Positions 1 to 7,978 of a stretch of 64,000 nt of DNA are shown here, piece by piece; position 1 is the stretch's first letter, and each line of letters opens with the position of its first letter. A model generated the notes under the pieces. The model had not been told where the DNA came from and ran no database searches. It saw only the letters and a list, made by a program, of their open reading frames with translations. Position numbers and translations under genes: made by a program. This DNA comes from Chloroflexota bacterium (lineage in GTDB: Bacteria; Chloroflexota; Anaerolineae; Anaerolineales; Villigracilaceae): NCBI GenBank assembly GCA_016191845.1, contig JACPVF010000003.1, positions 1-64,000 on the forward strand, in the 5' to 3' direction.

Positions 1-141
1 ATACGCCTTGAAATCCGCCATCCCCGCGAACCCAGCCACCTTCGTGATCGCCGCGGTCAACGTGGTCTTGCCGTGGTCGATGTGTCCCATCGTCCCCACG
101 TTCAGATGCGGCTTGCTGCGATCAAATTTTGCCTTCGCCAT
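1..141 (-). CDS. tuf: Elongation factor Tu, N-terminal part (runs off the left edge)
   Basis: Only the first 47 codons are in the window. The protein begins [20 protein letters not shown] and carries the P-loop GHIDHGKT at about residues 19-26, which is the signature of EF-Tu, the GTPase that delivers aminoacyl-tRNA to the ribosome. The ATG at 139-141 is preceded by an AGGAG Shine-Dalgarno on the minus strand (about 150-154). It is the last gene of a minus-strand operon that starts with three tRNA genes, the same arrangement as tufB in Escherichia coli. The rest of the gene lies outside the window. Confidence 0.97.
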   Translation of the reverse strand, partial: MAKAKFDRSKPHLNVGTMGHIDHGKTTLTAAITKVAGFAGMADFKAY

Positions 142-184
142 GTTTCGTTCTCCTTTTTCTGACAAATACTTGAGTCAGCATCTG

Positions 185-257
185 AGCCCACGATGGGATT
201 TGAACCCATGACCCCGTTCTTACCAAGAACGTGCTCTGCCGACTGAGCTACGTGGGC
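185..257 (-). tRNA. tRNA-Thr (anticodon GGT)
   Basis: The minus strand folds into a full cloverleaf: acceptor GCCCACG/CGTGGGC, D-arm AGCTCAGTCGGCAGAGC, anticodon stem CGTTC/GAACG around loop TTGGTAA with anticodon GGT, and T-loop TTCAAAT. CCA is not encoded. It lies 44 nt upstream of tuf in the same transcript. Confidence 0.96.
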
Positions 258-292
258 TTGACGTGCTGTGTGACCGGCTTTCCAGTCACAAG

Positions 293-375
293 TGGGCGGT
301 GGAGGATTCGAACCTTCGAAGTCTTCTGACAACTGATTTACAGTCAGTCCCCTTTGGCCACTTGGGTAACCGCCC
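293..375 (-). tRNA. tRNA-Tyr (anticodon GTA)
   Basis: This is an 83-nt class II tRNA on the minus strand with acceptor GGGCGGT/ACCGCCC, anticodon stem ACTGA/TCAGT around CTGTAAA (anticodon GTA), a long variable arm and T-loop TTCGAAT. CCA is not encoded. It sits between the two threonine tRNAs. Confidence 0.96.
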
Positions 376-461
376 GGGGTAAATTGTATTTTCTAGTAGT
401 TAGTCTACTAGTCGCTTCGCCGCTCAAATGGGAGAGGCGAACCGACCAACAACCTAACTGG

Positions 462-534
462 AGCCGACGACGAGAATCGAACTCGTAACCACCCGCTTAC
501 AAGGCGGGTGCTCTGCCGATTGAGCTACGTCGGC
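462..534 (-). tRNA. tRNA-Thr (anticodon TGT)
   Basis: The minus strand gives acceptor GCCGACG/CGTCGGC, anticodon stem CCCGC/GCGGG around loop CTTGTAA (anticodon TGT) and T-loop TTCGATT. It is the first gene of the Thr-Tyr-Thr-tuf transcript and starts about 8 nt after the predicted transcription start. Confidence 0.96.
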
Positions 535-548
535 GATTAAGCGTGCGG

Positions 549-577
549 ATTATACCAAACCACACAATCGGCCGCAA
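549..577 (-). promoter_or_regulatory. Promoter of the tRNA-tuf operon
   Basis: On the minus strand TTGCGG (572-577) and a perfect TATAAT (549-554) are separated by 17 nt. The predicted start near 542 lies just before tRNA-Thr(TGT). The rest of 578-729 shows no gene. Confidence 0.75.
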
Positions 578-729
578 GGTTTTGACAATTAAATTGCTCC
601 CAGCACGCAGGAGCACGGGTCGAAAGTTTATCAGGGAATAGGGTCCTAGTCAACCCTTGAGGATGATTCTTCAAATAGAAAGATGCTTTCCGCTTTGAAG
701 AGAGGGAGCAAAAAAGAGACCGCCAGGTA

Positions 730-771
730 TTGACGAAAGCAAGAATCTGGTTAAAATAGAACATGTGTTCT
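730..771 (+). promoter_or_regulatory. SOS promoter: -35/-10 with overlapping LexA box
   Basis: TTGACG (730-735), a 16-nt spacer and TAAAAT (752-757) form a strong promoter. The 14-mer AGAACATGTGTTCT (758-771) follows the -10 box directly and would cover the start site. It fits the Gram-positive LexA/DinR consensus GAAC-RNRY-GTTC exactly. That box type is also reported for Dehalococcoides, a green non-sulfur bacterium. Repression by LexA and induction by DNA damage are inferred. Confidence 0.75.
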
Positions 772-783
772 AAAACATATAGC

Positions 784-809
784 CGTATCCAACCTTAACA
801 TTGGATACG
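784..809. repeat. Perfect 9-bp inverted repeat in the 5' leader
   Basis: CGTATCCAA (784-792) and TTGGATACG (801-809) are perfect inverted arms with an 8-nt loop. They lie between the SOS promoter and the ATPase start at 826, so this may be a second operator or a hairpin affecting initiation. Confidence 0.6.
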
Positions 810-825
810 CCGATCGGTGGTGACC

Positions 826-1617
826 ATGGATGAAATGACTCGCAAGGAATTGATGCTGGAGGTCATGGCCGAACTCCAGCCAGAGATCGAAGCGGCGCGG
901 TCCGCCTCATTACCGATAAAACCGTCCCGACCGCCGCTGAGCCGCACATTGGAAGATTACCTGCCCCTTCCCCCTGAAGCGCTCTTCCTCGGTGTGGCCA
1001 TGGACCGGCTGCCGGTCCTGCTCAATTTGCAGGACCCGGTCCCGGGTCCGTTGCTGATTGCGGGAGATCAGGAAAGCGGCAAGACGGCCTTTCTTCAAAT
1101 CATCGCCCGCGGCGTGGATCAGGTCCACCAGGCCAACGCAGTGCAATACGGCGTAATCACAGCATATCCTGAAGAGTGGAATCGGGTGAGCAGCGCGCCC
1201 AATTGCGTGGACATCTTCCCCTCCTACAAAAACGAGTCTCAGGATTTTCTGAACTCGCTTTCCAGTTGGACACACGTCAATCGCGGCGAGAGACAGTTCA
1301 TGCTGTTGCTGATCGATGACTTGTCCGTCATTACCAGCATGGACTTTGAGGCGCGGCAAAGTCTACGCTGGCTACTCTTGCGCGGACCTACACGACGGGT
1401 CTGGCCCATTGTGACGCTCAACCCGAACAAATTGACCGAGGCGCGCCCGTGGATGGATTTCTTCCATACGCGCCTATTCGGCAGGATGCAAAACATGGGA
1501 GACGTTGTAAAACTGGCCAACGCCAATGTCGTGCTGAGCGACCTGACACCCGGCTCCGAGTTCTTAATGCGCGAAGGCGAGGACTGGCTCAAGTTCTGGA
1601 TTCCCGCCTTCGACTAG
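826..1617 (+). CDS. P-loop ATPase (FtsK/HerA-like), probably SOS-regulated
   Basis: The product of 263 aa has a Walker A motif GDQESGKT near residue 82 and a Walker B-like stretch MLLLIDDLSVI near residue 162. This resembles the ATPase core of FtsK/HerA-type proteins without their membrane or gamma domains. The N-terminal 60 residues are Pro-rich. ATG 826 is chosen because GGTGG sits 5 nt upstream; an in-frame GTG at 817 is the alternative. A small gene follows 8 nt after the stop and is surely co-transcribed. The LexA box upstream suggests a role in the DNA-damage response. The substrate is unknown and I cannot assign a specific family. Confidence 0.8.
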   Translation: MDEMTRKELMLEVMAELQPEIEAARSASLPIKPSRPPLSRTLEDYLPLPPEALFLGVAMDRLPVLLNLQDPVPGPLLIAGDQESGKTAFLQIIARGVDQVHQANAVQYGVITAYPEEWNRVSSAPNCVDIFPSYKNESQDFLNSLSSWTHVNRGERQFMLLLIDDLSVITSMDFEARQSLRWLLLRGPTRRVWPIVTLNPNKLTEARPWMDFFHTRLFGRMQNMGDVVKLANANVVLSDLTPGSEFLMREGEDWLKFWIPAFD

Positions 1618-1625
1618 GAGACGAC

Positions 1626-1868
1626 ATGCATACTGGTTTGATGTGGTTCGACAATGACCCCCGCACGACGCTAGCCGCAAAGATCCAAAAGGCCAGCCGA
1701 TATTACCAACAAAAGTTTGGGCGCCTCCCGGACCTCTGCCTGGTCCCGCCTGAAGCGCTCGATGCCGCTCAAGCGGACCCGACCCAAGAACAGCCCATCA
1801 CCGTCCGCGCGTACCGCCCCGTTTTACCTGGGCACTTGTGGATCGGCACGGAAGAACAGAATTCGTAG
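1626..1868 (+). CDS. Small conserved-looking hypothetical protein, partner of the ATPase
   Basis: An 80-aa protein starting MHTGLMWFDNDPRT, with an AGGAG Shine-Dalgarno that overlaps the stop of the upstream ATPase. It has no membrane segment or cysteine pair and I do not recognise a domain. The centre, YYQQKFGRLPDLCLVPPEAL, looks like a folded alpha/beta segment. Its place in a two-gene SOS operon suggests that it works with the ATPase. Confidence 0.7.
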   Translation: MHTGLMWFDNDPRTTLAAKIQKASRYYQQKFGRLPDLCLVPPEALDAAQADPTQEQPITVRAYRPVLPGHLWIGTEEQNS

Positions 1869-1901
1869 GGGCGACCCGGCACCCGTCCCCTACTTAATTC
1901 G

Positions 1902-1945
1902 AATCGCCTCCCGCAGAACTGGCCCGCGGGAGGCGATTGTATTTT
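1902..1945. terminator. Bidirectional terminator
   Basis: A 13-bp perfect stem, AATCGCCTCCCGC (1902-1914) with GCGGGAGGCGATT (1926-1938), is followed by GTATTTT. It separates the plus-strand ATPase operon from the minus-strand acpS operon. Confidence 0.8.
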
Positions 1946-1952
1946 CGTCGGC

Positions 1953-2318
1953 CTATCCCATCGCTACAACAAAAGCTATTGCATACTGTCGCTCATGGCT
2001 GAGGCTGACCGACCAGGTCATCAATCCTTTTTCCTGGGCAATCCGCAGTGCTTCGCCATGCAGCACAAGGAACGGAGCCTTGCGATCATCATTGAGGATC
2101 TCGATATCCTGCCAGCCGATCTCGCCAAACCCATGCCCCAGGGCTTTGGCGGCTGCTTCCTTGGCGGCGAAGCGCACTGCCAGGGATTCGGGCCGACCCT
2201 GACAGGCTTCCAACTCAGCCGGAGTGAAGACACGCTTCAAGAGACGTTCGCCATGACGCTCTGCAGCCGCCGTCATGCGGCTAACCTCAAGGATATCGAC
2301 ACCAGTGGACAGCTTCAC
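1953..2318 (-). CDS. acpS: Holo-[acyl-carrier-protein] synthase
   Basis: AcpS transfers 4'-phosphopantetheine from CoA to acyl carrier protein. The 121-aa product shows the family motifs GVDILEV near the N-terminus (Mg-binding Asp), FTPAELE, and RFAAKEAAAKALG with the catalytic Glu/Lys. The length is normal for AcpS. I chose the GTG at 2316-2318, which gives the usual MKLSTGVDI-like N-terminus 1 nt after the stop of the upstream peptidase gene. A TTG at 2345 would add nine unusual residues. It is the last gene of a four-gene minus-strand operon. Confidence 0.93.
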   Translation of the reverse strand: MKLSTGVDILEVSRMTAAAERHGERLLKRVFTPAELEACQGRPESLAVRFAAKEAAAKALGHGFGEIGWQDIEILNDDRKAPFLVLHGEALRIAQEKGLMTWSVSLSHERQYAIAFVVAMG

Positions 2319-2319
2319 A

Positions 2320-3594
2320 TCACGGTCCCGCAATGGAAATTCCAAGCCGCTCAGGGTCGATGTACTTTTGCGCCGCAGCTAAAACGTCGCGCGGTGTGAC
2401 GGCACGGATACGCTCGACATAGCCGCGATAATAATCCAGCCCGAGGTCGTAGCGTTCGATGTTGAGCAGGGCGTTGGCCACACCACCGTTCGACTCGAGT
2501 GAGAGCGGCAGGCGGCCGATGAAGTTCGCCTGGCTGTCGGTCAGCTCAGATTTGGTCACGCCCTTGTTCACAAAACGTTCGAGTTCCCGCTTGACCAGGT
2601 CAACGGTCTTCTTGACGTTTGAAGGATTGACGCCTGCGCTAACGGTCCATGCGCCGGGGCCGACGCCCGCGCTTAGATTCGAGTAAGCATAATAAGCCAG
2701 GCCCGATTTCTCACGGACCACATCCCCGATGCGGCCCATCATCCCGAACTGACCGAGAACCGAATTACCCAACGAGGCGGCCACGTACTCGGAATCCTTA
2801 CGGCGCGGCCCCACCGTGCCGATGACCAGATCCGATTGGGACTTGCCAGAAATCCTGTATTTCTTTTGAATCGTTTTTTTGATGGGCTTCAGCGCCGGCA
2901 GGGACGGTATGTCCTTTTGCTCGTCGGACCGCCAACCGCCCAGGGCACGCTCGACGATATCAGCAGCCTGCTTCGGGTCGATGCCACCCACGATGGACAG
3001 AACCAGCCCACGGGGTCCGAAAAAGGAACGGTGGAAATCGAACAGGTCCTCGCGGGTGATGGCGCGGATCGTCTCGGGCCAACCGTCGCCGGGCCGACTG
3101 TAGGGGTGCCCCGCATACATGATCTGGTCGAAGGTCAGGTCGGCCATATCGGACGTATCCTGCGCACGCAAGGCCAGCCCCGTAAGCAGTTGGGCGCGCA
3201 GGCGCTCCACCTCGTCGGCGGGGAAGGTGGGAGTGCGCAGGGTCTCGGAGAACAGGTCGATCAAAAGAGGCAGGTCTTCAGCCAGGGAACGCCCGCCGAA
3301 ACTGGTGGTGTGGACACCCGAGTCGTACCCAAGCGACGCGCCGACCGACTCGAGCCGATTGTAGATCTCGTCGAAGGAGTGCTTCTGTGTGCCGCGCATC
3401 AACGCCGACGCGACAAAGTCGGCCAGGCCGAGTTTTTCCTGCGGCTCGGCCAATGCACCCGCCGCGAAGTACCCACTGAGCGTAACGGCAGCCGAGTTGA
3501 AGTTGGGCCGCGCCAGGATGGTGATGCCGTTGGGCAGGACGCAGCGATAGATATCGTCCGCGCCGGGCAGGGGGTGGATGGATTTCATCTTCAT
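2320..3594 (-). CDS. M16 family peptidase-like protein, catalytically inactive subunit
   Basis: The 424-aa product has the two-lobed M16B (pitrilysin/processing-peptidase) layout, but the position of the zinc motif HxxEH reads GLADFVASAL, so it cannot bind zinc. The C-terminal lobe keeps the family motif GRIGDVVREKSGLAYYAY, which holds the substrate-positioning Arg/Tyr pair. Such proteins normally pair with an active M16 subunit, and that gene is immediately upstream with a 4-nt overlap (ATGA). I infer a heterodimer that degrades or processes peptides in the cytoplasm. Confidence 0.9.
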   Translation of the reverse strand: MKMKSIHPLPGADDIYRCVLPNGITILARPNFNSAAVTLSGYFAAGALAEPQEKLGLADFVASALMRGTQKHSFDEIYNRLESVGASLGYDSGVHTTSFGGRSLAEDLPLLIDLFSETLRTPTFPADEVERLRAQLLTGLALRAQDTSDMADLTFDQIMYAGHPYSRPGDGWPETIRAITREDLFDFHRSFFGPRGLVLSIVGGIDPKQAADIVERALGGWRSDEQKDIPSLPALKPIKKTIQKKYRISGKSQSDLVIGTVGPRRKDSEYVAASLGNSVLGQFGMMGRIGDVVREKSGLAYYAYSNLSAGVGPGAWTVSAGVNPSNVKKTVDLVKRELERFVNKGVTKSELTDSQANFIGRLPLSLESNGGVANALLNIERYDLGLDYYRGYVERIRAVTPRDVLAAAQKYIDPERLGISIAGP

Positions 3595-4874
3595 GCCCCC
3601 TCCCCCGACGGAAGGTATGCACCGATGATGCGACTCTGCGGACGCAGGTACTCGCGCGCCACGCGCCGCACATCGCGCGGGGTGACGGCCGCCAGACGGT
3701 CGAGGTAGGTCAGGAACCAGTCGAGGTCGGCGAACATTTCGGCAAAGCCCAGCCAGAAGGCCTGGTTGGTGATGTTCTCGCTTCCATACGCGAAGATGGC
3801 CCGCGCCTGTTTGATGGCGCGCGCAATCTCCTGACGCGATACGAGCTCAGTCTGGACGCGCTCGATCTCGGCATCCAACGCAGCGAGGACCTGCTCGGGG
3901 CTGCGTTCGGGATGCACGGTGAAGGTGAAGAAATACAGGAAGGGGTCGATCGTCAGGCTGGACCCGCCTGAAACGCTGACCGCCAATTCCTTGTCGACGA
4001 GGGCGCGGTACAGGCGTGAGGTCTTGTTCGAGACGCCGCCGCCGAACAGATTGGGATTCGACGGCCCCGCCAGGAGACTGTCCAACACGGAAAGTGGGAA
4101 GAAATCAGGATGGGAGGCGGACGGGAAGCGGTAGCCGACCTGGAGGTAGGCCGTCTCGCCCGGGCCCTCGACCGTCAGCCTGATCTCACCACGTTGGGCC
4201 GGCTCAGGGCGAGCCAGCCGCGGCGGGATGGGTCCCGCGGGGATCGGCTCGAACAACTCGCGGATGCGCGCCAGCATGGACCTGGTCTCGAAGTCCCCCG
4301 CCACAGCCAGGACCGCGTTGTTCGGGACGTAGTACTTGCGATAATGCGCATACAACATATCGCGGGTGATGGTCTGCAGGTCGACCATATCGCCGATGAC
4401 TTCATGATGATACGGGTGCACGCGGAAGGCCGTCTGCTGGATGGTCTCGCCCAGCTGGAAGAGCGGCTCGTTCTCACTGCCTTCGCGCTCCGAGATGATG
4501 ACCATGCGTTCGGAAGCCACATCTTTTTCATCGAAGAGACTGTTGACCATGCGGTCGGCTTCGAGGCTGAGGGCCAGGTCGAAACGGTCGGACGGCATGG
4601 TCTCGTAATAGGTAGTCCAGTCGAGGAAGGTCATCGCGTTCCAGACGCCGCCCTCGCGCGAGATGGCGCGGTCGAGCACGGTGGACGGGTAGCGTGGCGT
4701 GCCTTTGAACTGCATGTGCTCGGTCCAGTGCGAGAGACCCGTCGCGCCCGTGACCTCGTCCCGCGAGCCGACGCGATACCACATCCACGACGAAACCAGC
4801 GGCGCGGTGTGGATCTCCTTGAGCAGGACCTTCAATCCGTTCGACAGGATCACTTGCTTGATCTTTTCAGGCAT
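3591..4874 (-). CDS. M16 family zinc peptidase, active subunit
   Basis: The 427-aa M16B metallopeptidase carries the inverted zinc motif HWTEH at about residues 49-53 and the downstream acidic stretch (SEREGSENEP) that supplies the third ligand. The start chosen is ATG 4872-4874, preceded by GGAGG at short distance. A GTG at 4904, overlapping the stop of the upstream gene, is an alternative that adds 10 residues. It overlaps the inactive partner by 4 nt, so the two are translationally coupled. No signal peptide is visible. Confidence 0.92.
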   Translation of the reverse strand: MPEKIKQVILSNGLKVLLKEIHTAPLVSSWMWYRVGSRDEVTGATGLSHWTEHMQFKGTPRYPSTVLDRAISREGGVWNAMTFLDWTTYYETMPSDRFDLALSLEADRMVNSLFDEKDVASERMVIISEREGSENEPLFQLGETIQQTAFRVHPYHHEVIGDMVDLQTITRDMLYAHYRKYYVPNNAVLAVAGDFETRSMLARIRELFEPIPAGPIPPRLARPEPAQRGEIRLTVEGPGETAYLQVGYRFPSASHPDFFPLSVLDSLLAGPSNPNLFGGGVSNKTSRLYRALVDKELAVSVSGGSSLTIDPFLYFFTFTVHPERSPEQVLAALDAEIERVQTELVSRQEIARAIKQARAIFAYGSENITNQAFWLGFAEMFADLDWFLTYLDRLAAVTPRDVRRVAREYLRPQSRIIGAYLPSGEGA

Positions 4875-4900
4875 GGGCCTCCAGGCGGACGATGGGGATG

Positions 4901-5677
4901 TCACTGGCAGATGGATTGGTTATCCAGGTCAACGGACAACGGCTCGATGATGCAAAGGAAGGGTTTGACTACTTTTTGGAGGTTCGAGAACGGCGTCTGC
5001 AATTCGGTCTGCGCCAATGGGATGTTGACCGGCACAGTCAGATTGATCGGGACCGATCCCTGCACGGGGACGTTGAAGTCGAGCGCCACCTCCAGCACCG
5101 TGCCTGAAGGAAGAATCACCTGGGCAGGCGCGTCGATGTTCAGGGTGGCCGTGTTGATTCGCACCCGCGCATTGGGGATGGTCGTGTCGGAGGCCAGCCT
5201 GATCTGGGTAGTCTTCTGGATCGGCACGGTCAGGTCGATCGGGATCGAGTCCTGCACGGCGATCGAGGTCACAATGCTGGCCCGTTCCATGCGCTGGAAG
5301 TTGGTGTACAGGCCTGAGAGAATCATCAGATCCTTGTTATCGCTGAGCGTCTTCAAGCTGTTGAGCGACAAAAGCAAGTACACGACAACCCCCAGCAGGA
5401 TGCCGTTCACCACCAATGACATGAGGCCAGTGACGGTCCAGAAGGCGCGATAGGTTCGTTCGGCGCGCGAATGGGTCTGACGTGGTGCGGACTCGGGAGG
5501 CGAGGATGGCTGGGGTGCGGAAACAGGCTCAGGCGTCGACGGGGCGGGGCCGCCCACCTGAGGCCGTCTGGGCAGGCGCGCAATCGGCGATGCTTCCTCT
5601 TTGGGGGCAGGCTCTTCCCCGCTGGAGAGAATGTTTCGTAAACGGGAACCTGGATTATTCTTCGGATCGATGGTCAT
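4901..5677 (-). CDS. Single-pass membrane protein with Pro-rich N-terminus
   Basis: The 258-aa product has a cytoplasmic Pro/Ser/Glu-rich tail (residues 1-70), one transmembrane helix at about 80-104 (TVTGLMSLVVNGILLGVVVY) and an outer C-terminal domain of repeated beta-like units of the type VPIQ/VPIN with Asp-Leu-Thr-Val-Pro. I do not recognise a named family. AAGGAGG lies 7 nt before the ATG, which makes it the first gene of the operon with the M16 pair and acpS. Confidence 0.8.
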   Translation of the reverse strand: MTIDPKNNPGSRLRNILSSGEEPAPKEEASPIARLPRRPQVGGPAPSTPEPVSAPQPSSPPESAPRQTHSRAERTYRAFWTVTGLMSLVVNGILLGVVVYLLLSLNSLKTLSDNKDLMILSGLYTNFQRMERASIVTSIAVQDSIPIDLTVPIQKTTQIRLASDTTIPNARVRINTATLNIDAPAQVILPSGTVLEVALDFNVPVQGSVPINLTVPVNIPLAQTELQTPFSNLQKVVKPFLCIIEPLSVDLDNQSICQ

Positions 5678-5822
5678 CTTGCCTCCTTGAAATGTGCGTG
5701 CTTAATCTTAGCATAGATATGAAAAAAGACGCGATTTCAGGTTCTCATCAAATTCTCAACCAAGGGCAGTACCCTTTTGGGCCGAACTACGACTTGTGTA
5801 ATCATAAGAGAAGAGCGGCCGC

Positions 5823-5851
5823 TTGTCTGCTTGCTGCTTTTTGACTATAAT
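5823..5851 (+). promoter_or_regulatory. Promoter of the ferredoxin-NADP reductase-like gene
   Basis: TTGTCT (5823-5828), 17 nt and TATAAT (5846-5851) precede the GTG at 5889. The remainder of the gap 5678-5888 holds nothing else I can support. Confidence 0.65.
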
Positions 5852-5888
5852 CGCACCGCTTTGGTCTTATTTATATGAAGGAGGAAGA

Positions 5889-7199
5889 GTGAGTTCTCAG
5901 TATCTGGTAGCCGTGGTGGGCGCTGGCCCAGCCGGTCTTTTTGGTGCGCGTGAGTTAGCCAACATGGGCGCACGCGTGGTCCTGTTCAATCGCGACCTGA
6001 AGCCGGGCGGTCTGGCTGAATACGGCATCTATCCGAACAAGCACACCATGAAGGAGGGACTGCGTCGGCAGTTTCGCGGTGTGCTCGATAATCCGAACAT
6101 CGATTACTACGGCAATGTGACCGTCGGCGCCCAGGGCGACTTGAGCCTCGACGAACTGCGCGCGTTGGGCTTCGACGCCGTTCTCGTGACGGCGGGCGCG
6201 CAGGGCACCAAGTGGCTGGGCCTGCCGGGCGAAGACCTGGAAGGCGTGTACCACGCCAAGGATGTGGTCTATTCCTACAACAAACTGCCGCCCTTCTCAC
6301 AGAAGCAGTTCCGCTTTGGAAGGCGCTGCGCCATCGTCGGCGCGGGCAACGTGATGGTGGATATCGCGCATTTCCTGATCCACGAACAGAAAGTGGATGA
6401 GGTCATCGCCGTCGTGCGCCGCGGCCCCGCCGAGGTCAAGTTCGATAAGAAGGAGATGGAACACGTCATCGCCAACCTGGACCTCTCCGCGTTGGATGAG
6501 GAACTGGTCCGCTCGACGCCGGTCATGCAGGCGGTCGGCCAGGACCCTGCGGCGGCTCGCGTCTCGATCCTGGAGGCCCTGCCAAAAGCGGACCCAAAGA
6601 CCTCCGAAACGAAGTTCCGCTTCGAGTTCCTGGCTTCACCCGTACAGATGCTCGGACGAGACGGGGTGTTGACCCAGCTCGAAGTCGAGGATAATACCCT
6701 CGTGCTCAAGGATGGCGAGACCAAGGCGCGCGGCACGGGCGTCAAACGCCGCATCGACGTGGAGACGGTCATCTTCGCCATCGGCGACAAGGTAGACGAC
6801 TCCTTCGGGCTGCCTGTGGAGTGGAACGAGTTCATCAAGAGCAAGGAACCCCGATTCCCCGTGGACGGCATCTCGTATGAGTCGACCATCGAAGGCATCT
6901 TCGTCGGCGGCTGGTCGCGTCAGGCCAGCACGGGACTGGTCGGCTATGCCCGCAAGGACGGCACCAACGCCGCCAGGGCGGTCTGGCAATACCTGCAAGC
7001 CAAGTCCCCATCTGCCGCAAGCGCCGAGGCGGTCTCCGCCAGGCTGCTGGCCCTCAGCAAGCCCGTCATCACCAAGGATGACATCAAGCGGCTGGAGGCG
7101 GCCGAAGCGGCCGAAGCTCAAAAGCGCGGGCTGGAAGAGTTCAAGTTTGCCAGCAACGAGGAAATGCTGGCGGCCATCGGAATGATCGAAACAGCGTAA
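5889..7199 (+). CDS. FAD-dependent pyridine nucleotide oxidoreductase (ferredoxin-NADP reductase FprA-like)
   Basis: The 436-aa flavoprotein has an N-terminal FAD-binding Rossmann motif (VVGAGPAGLFGARELA) and a second nucleotide-binding motif (AIVGAGNVMVDIAHFLI) typical of the adrenodoxin-reductase/FprA and glutamate-synthase small-subunit superfamily. This class moves electrons between NAD(P)H and ferredoxin-like partners. GTG 5889 is chosen because AAGGAGG (5878-5884) precedes it; the longer reading frame upstream lacks such a site. The C-terminal 60 residues are Ala/Glu-rich and helical. The exact electron partner cannot be read from sequence. Confidence 0.85.
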   Translation: MSSQYLVAVVGAGPAGLFGARELANMGARVVLFNRDLKPGGLAEYGIYPNKHTMKEGLRRQFRGVLDNPNIDYYGNVTVGAQGDLSLDELRALGFDAVLVTAGAQGTKWLGLPGEDLEGVYHAKDVVYSYNKLPPFSQKQFRFGRRCAIVGAGNVMVDIAHFLIHEQKVDEVIAVVRRGPAEVKFDKKEMEHVIANLDLSALDEELVRSTPVMQAVGQDPAAARVSILEALPKADPKTSETKFRFEFLASPVQMLGRDGVLTQLEVEDNTLVLKDGETKARGTGVKRRIDVETVIFAIGDKVDDSFGLPVEWNEFIKSKEPRFPVDGISYESTIEGIFVGGWSRQASTGLVGYARKDGTNAARAVWQYLQAKSPSAASAEAVSARLLALSKPVITKDDIKRLEAAEAAEAQKRGLEEFKFASNEEMLAAIGMIETA

Positions 7200-7204
7200 G
7201 GTTC

Positions 7205-7237
7205 ATCCCCTCTCCCCCATCAGGAGAGGGGATTTCT
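7205..7237 (+). terminator. Terminator hairpin overlapping the next gene's Shine-Dalgarno
   Basis: ATCCCCTCTCC (7205-7215) pairs with GGAGAGGGGAT (7223-7233), then TTCTT. The 3' arm contains the only GGAG-like ribosome-binding site of the methyltransferase at 7239, so the same hairpin may end one transcript and mask the start of the next gene. Confidence 0.65.
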
Positions 7238-7238
7238 T

Positions 7239-7814
7239 ATGCGACTCTCGAACCCCGAATTCCGTGCCATGCAATCGCTGCCCCGCAGGCTGGGACAGCG
7301 TTACTTCGAACTGCCTCTCTTCCGCCGCATGGGACTCGACCTGCACGGCAAGGATGTGCTGGAGATCGGCTGCGGCTCGGGCTACGGTGCATCCCTGCTG
7401 AATGCGCTGGGGCCGAAGAGTTACGTCGGCCTGGACGTGATGGAGGAACAGATCGCGCTGGCGCGCAAGGCTTATCCGCAATTCGACTTCCGCGTGCAAG
7501 ACGCCACCGACCTGCGCTCCTTTGCAGGCACCAACCTGGACGTGGTCATCATCTTTGGTGTGCTGCATCACATCCCCGACTGGCGCAAGACCATCGACGA
7601 GATTGCGCGTGTCCTCAAACCAGGCGGGAGTCTCTTCCTCGAAGAACCGCGCGGCGTGGATCTCAAACTGTTCGATTTCTTCTTCCGGTGGGGGCATCCC
7701 GACTCGGACTTTGGCTTGCGCGCGCTGGAAGAGTACCTGCCCACGCGCGGCCTGACCGTCCGCCGCCGACAGTGGACCCCGTTGCTGACGATGTACCACA
7801 CCCAGAAAACGTAG
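7239..7814 (+). CDS. Class I SAM-dependent methyltransferase
   Basis: The 191-aa protein has motif I VLEIGCGSGYGASLL (SAM binding), an acidic motif II region (YVGLDVMEEQ), the motif DVVIIFGVLHHIPDW, and a post-motif LKPGGSLFLEEP. This is the Methyltransf_11/25 fold. The substrate is unknown. The ATG is followed by a basic N-terminus, and the gene starts 39 nt after the oxidoreductase stop, across the hairpin at 7205-7237. Confidence 0.85.
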   Translation: MRLSNPEFRAMQSLPRRLGQRYFELPLFRRMGLDLHGKDVLEIGCGSGYGASLLNALGPKSYVGLDVMEEQIALARKAYPQFDFRVQDATDLRSFAGTNLDVVIIFGVLHHIPDWRKTIDEIARVLKPGGSLFLEEPRGVDLKLFDFFFRWGHPDSDFGLRALEEYLPTRGLTVRRRQWTPLLTMYHTQKT

Positions 7815-7978
7815 GTCAGGCGCGGGCCTGACCTTTTTGTTCGCGAGGGAACGCAAACCCCTTCGTCGGCGTCAGAAACCCACAGGGCGGCGGACCCGCC
7901 CGTGGGTCCAAAACCAGCGTACAATTGGGGCCAGCCGACATAGAATCTTCCATCGCGGCCCGCTCATTCGGAGAATCC

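Noticed and set aside
4110-5453. Plus-strand open frame of 447 codons
   Set aside because: It runs antisense to two clear minus-strand genes (M16 peptidase and membrane protein) and reads as Arg/Asp/Gly-rich low-complexity sequence. It is a GC-driven shadow.
6828-6837. Second LexA-like word GAACGAGTTC in the FprA-like gene
   Set aside because: The half sites are separated by 2 nt instead of 4 and lie inside a coding region.
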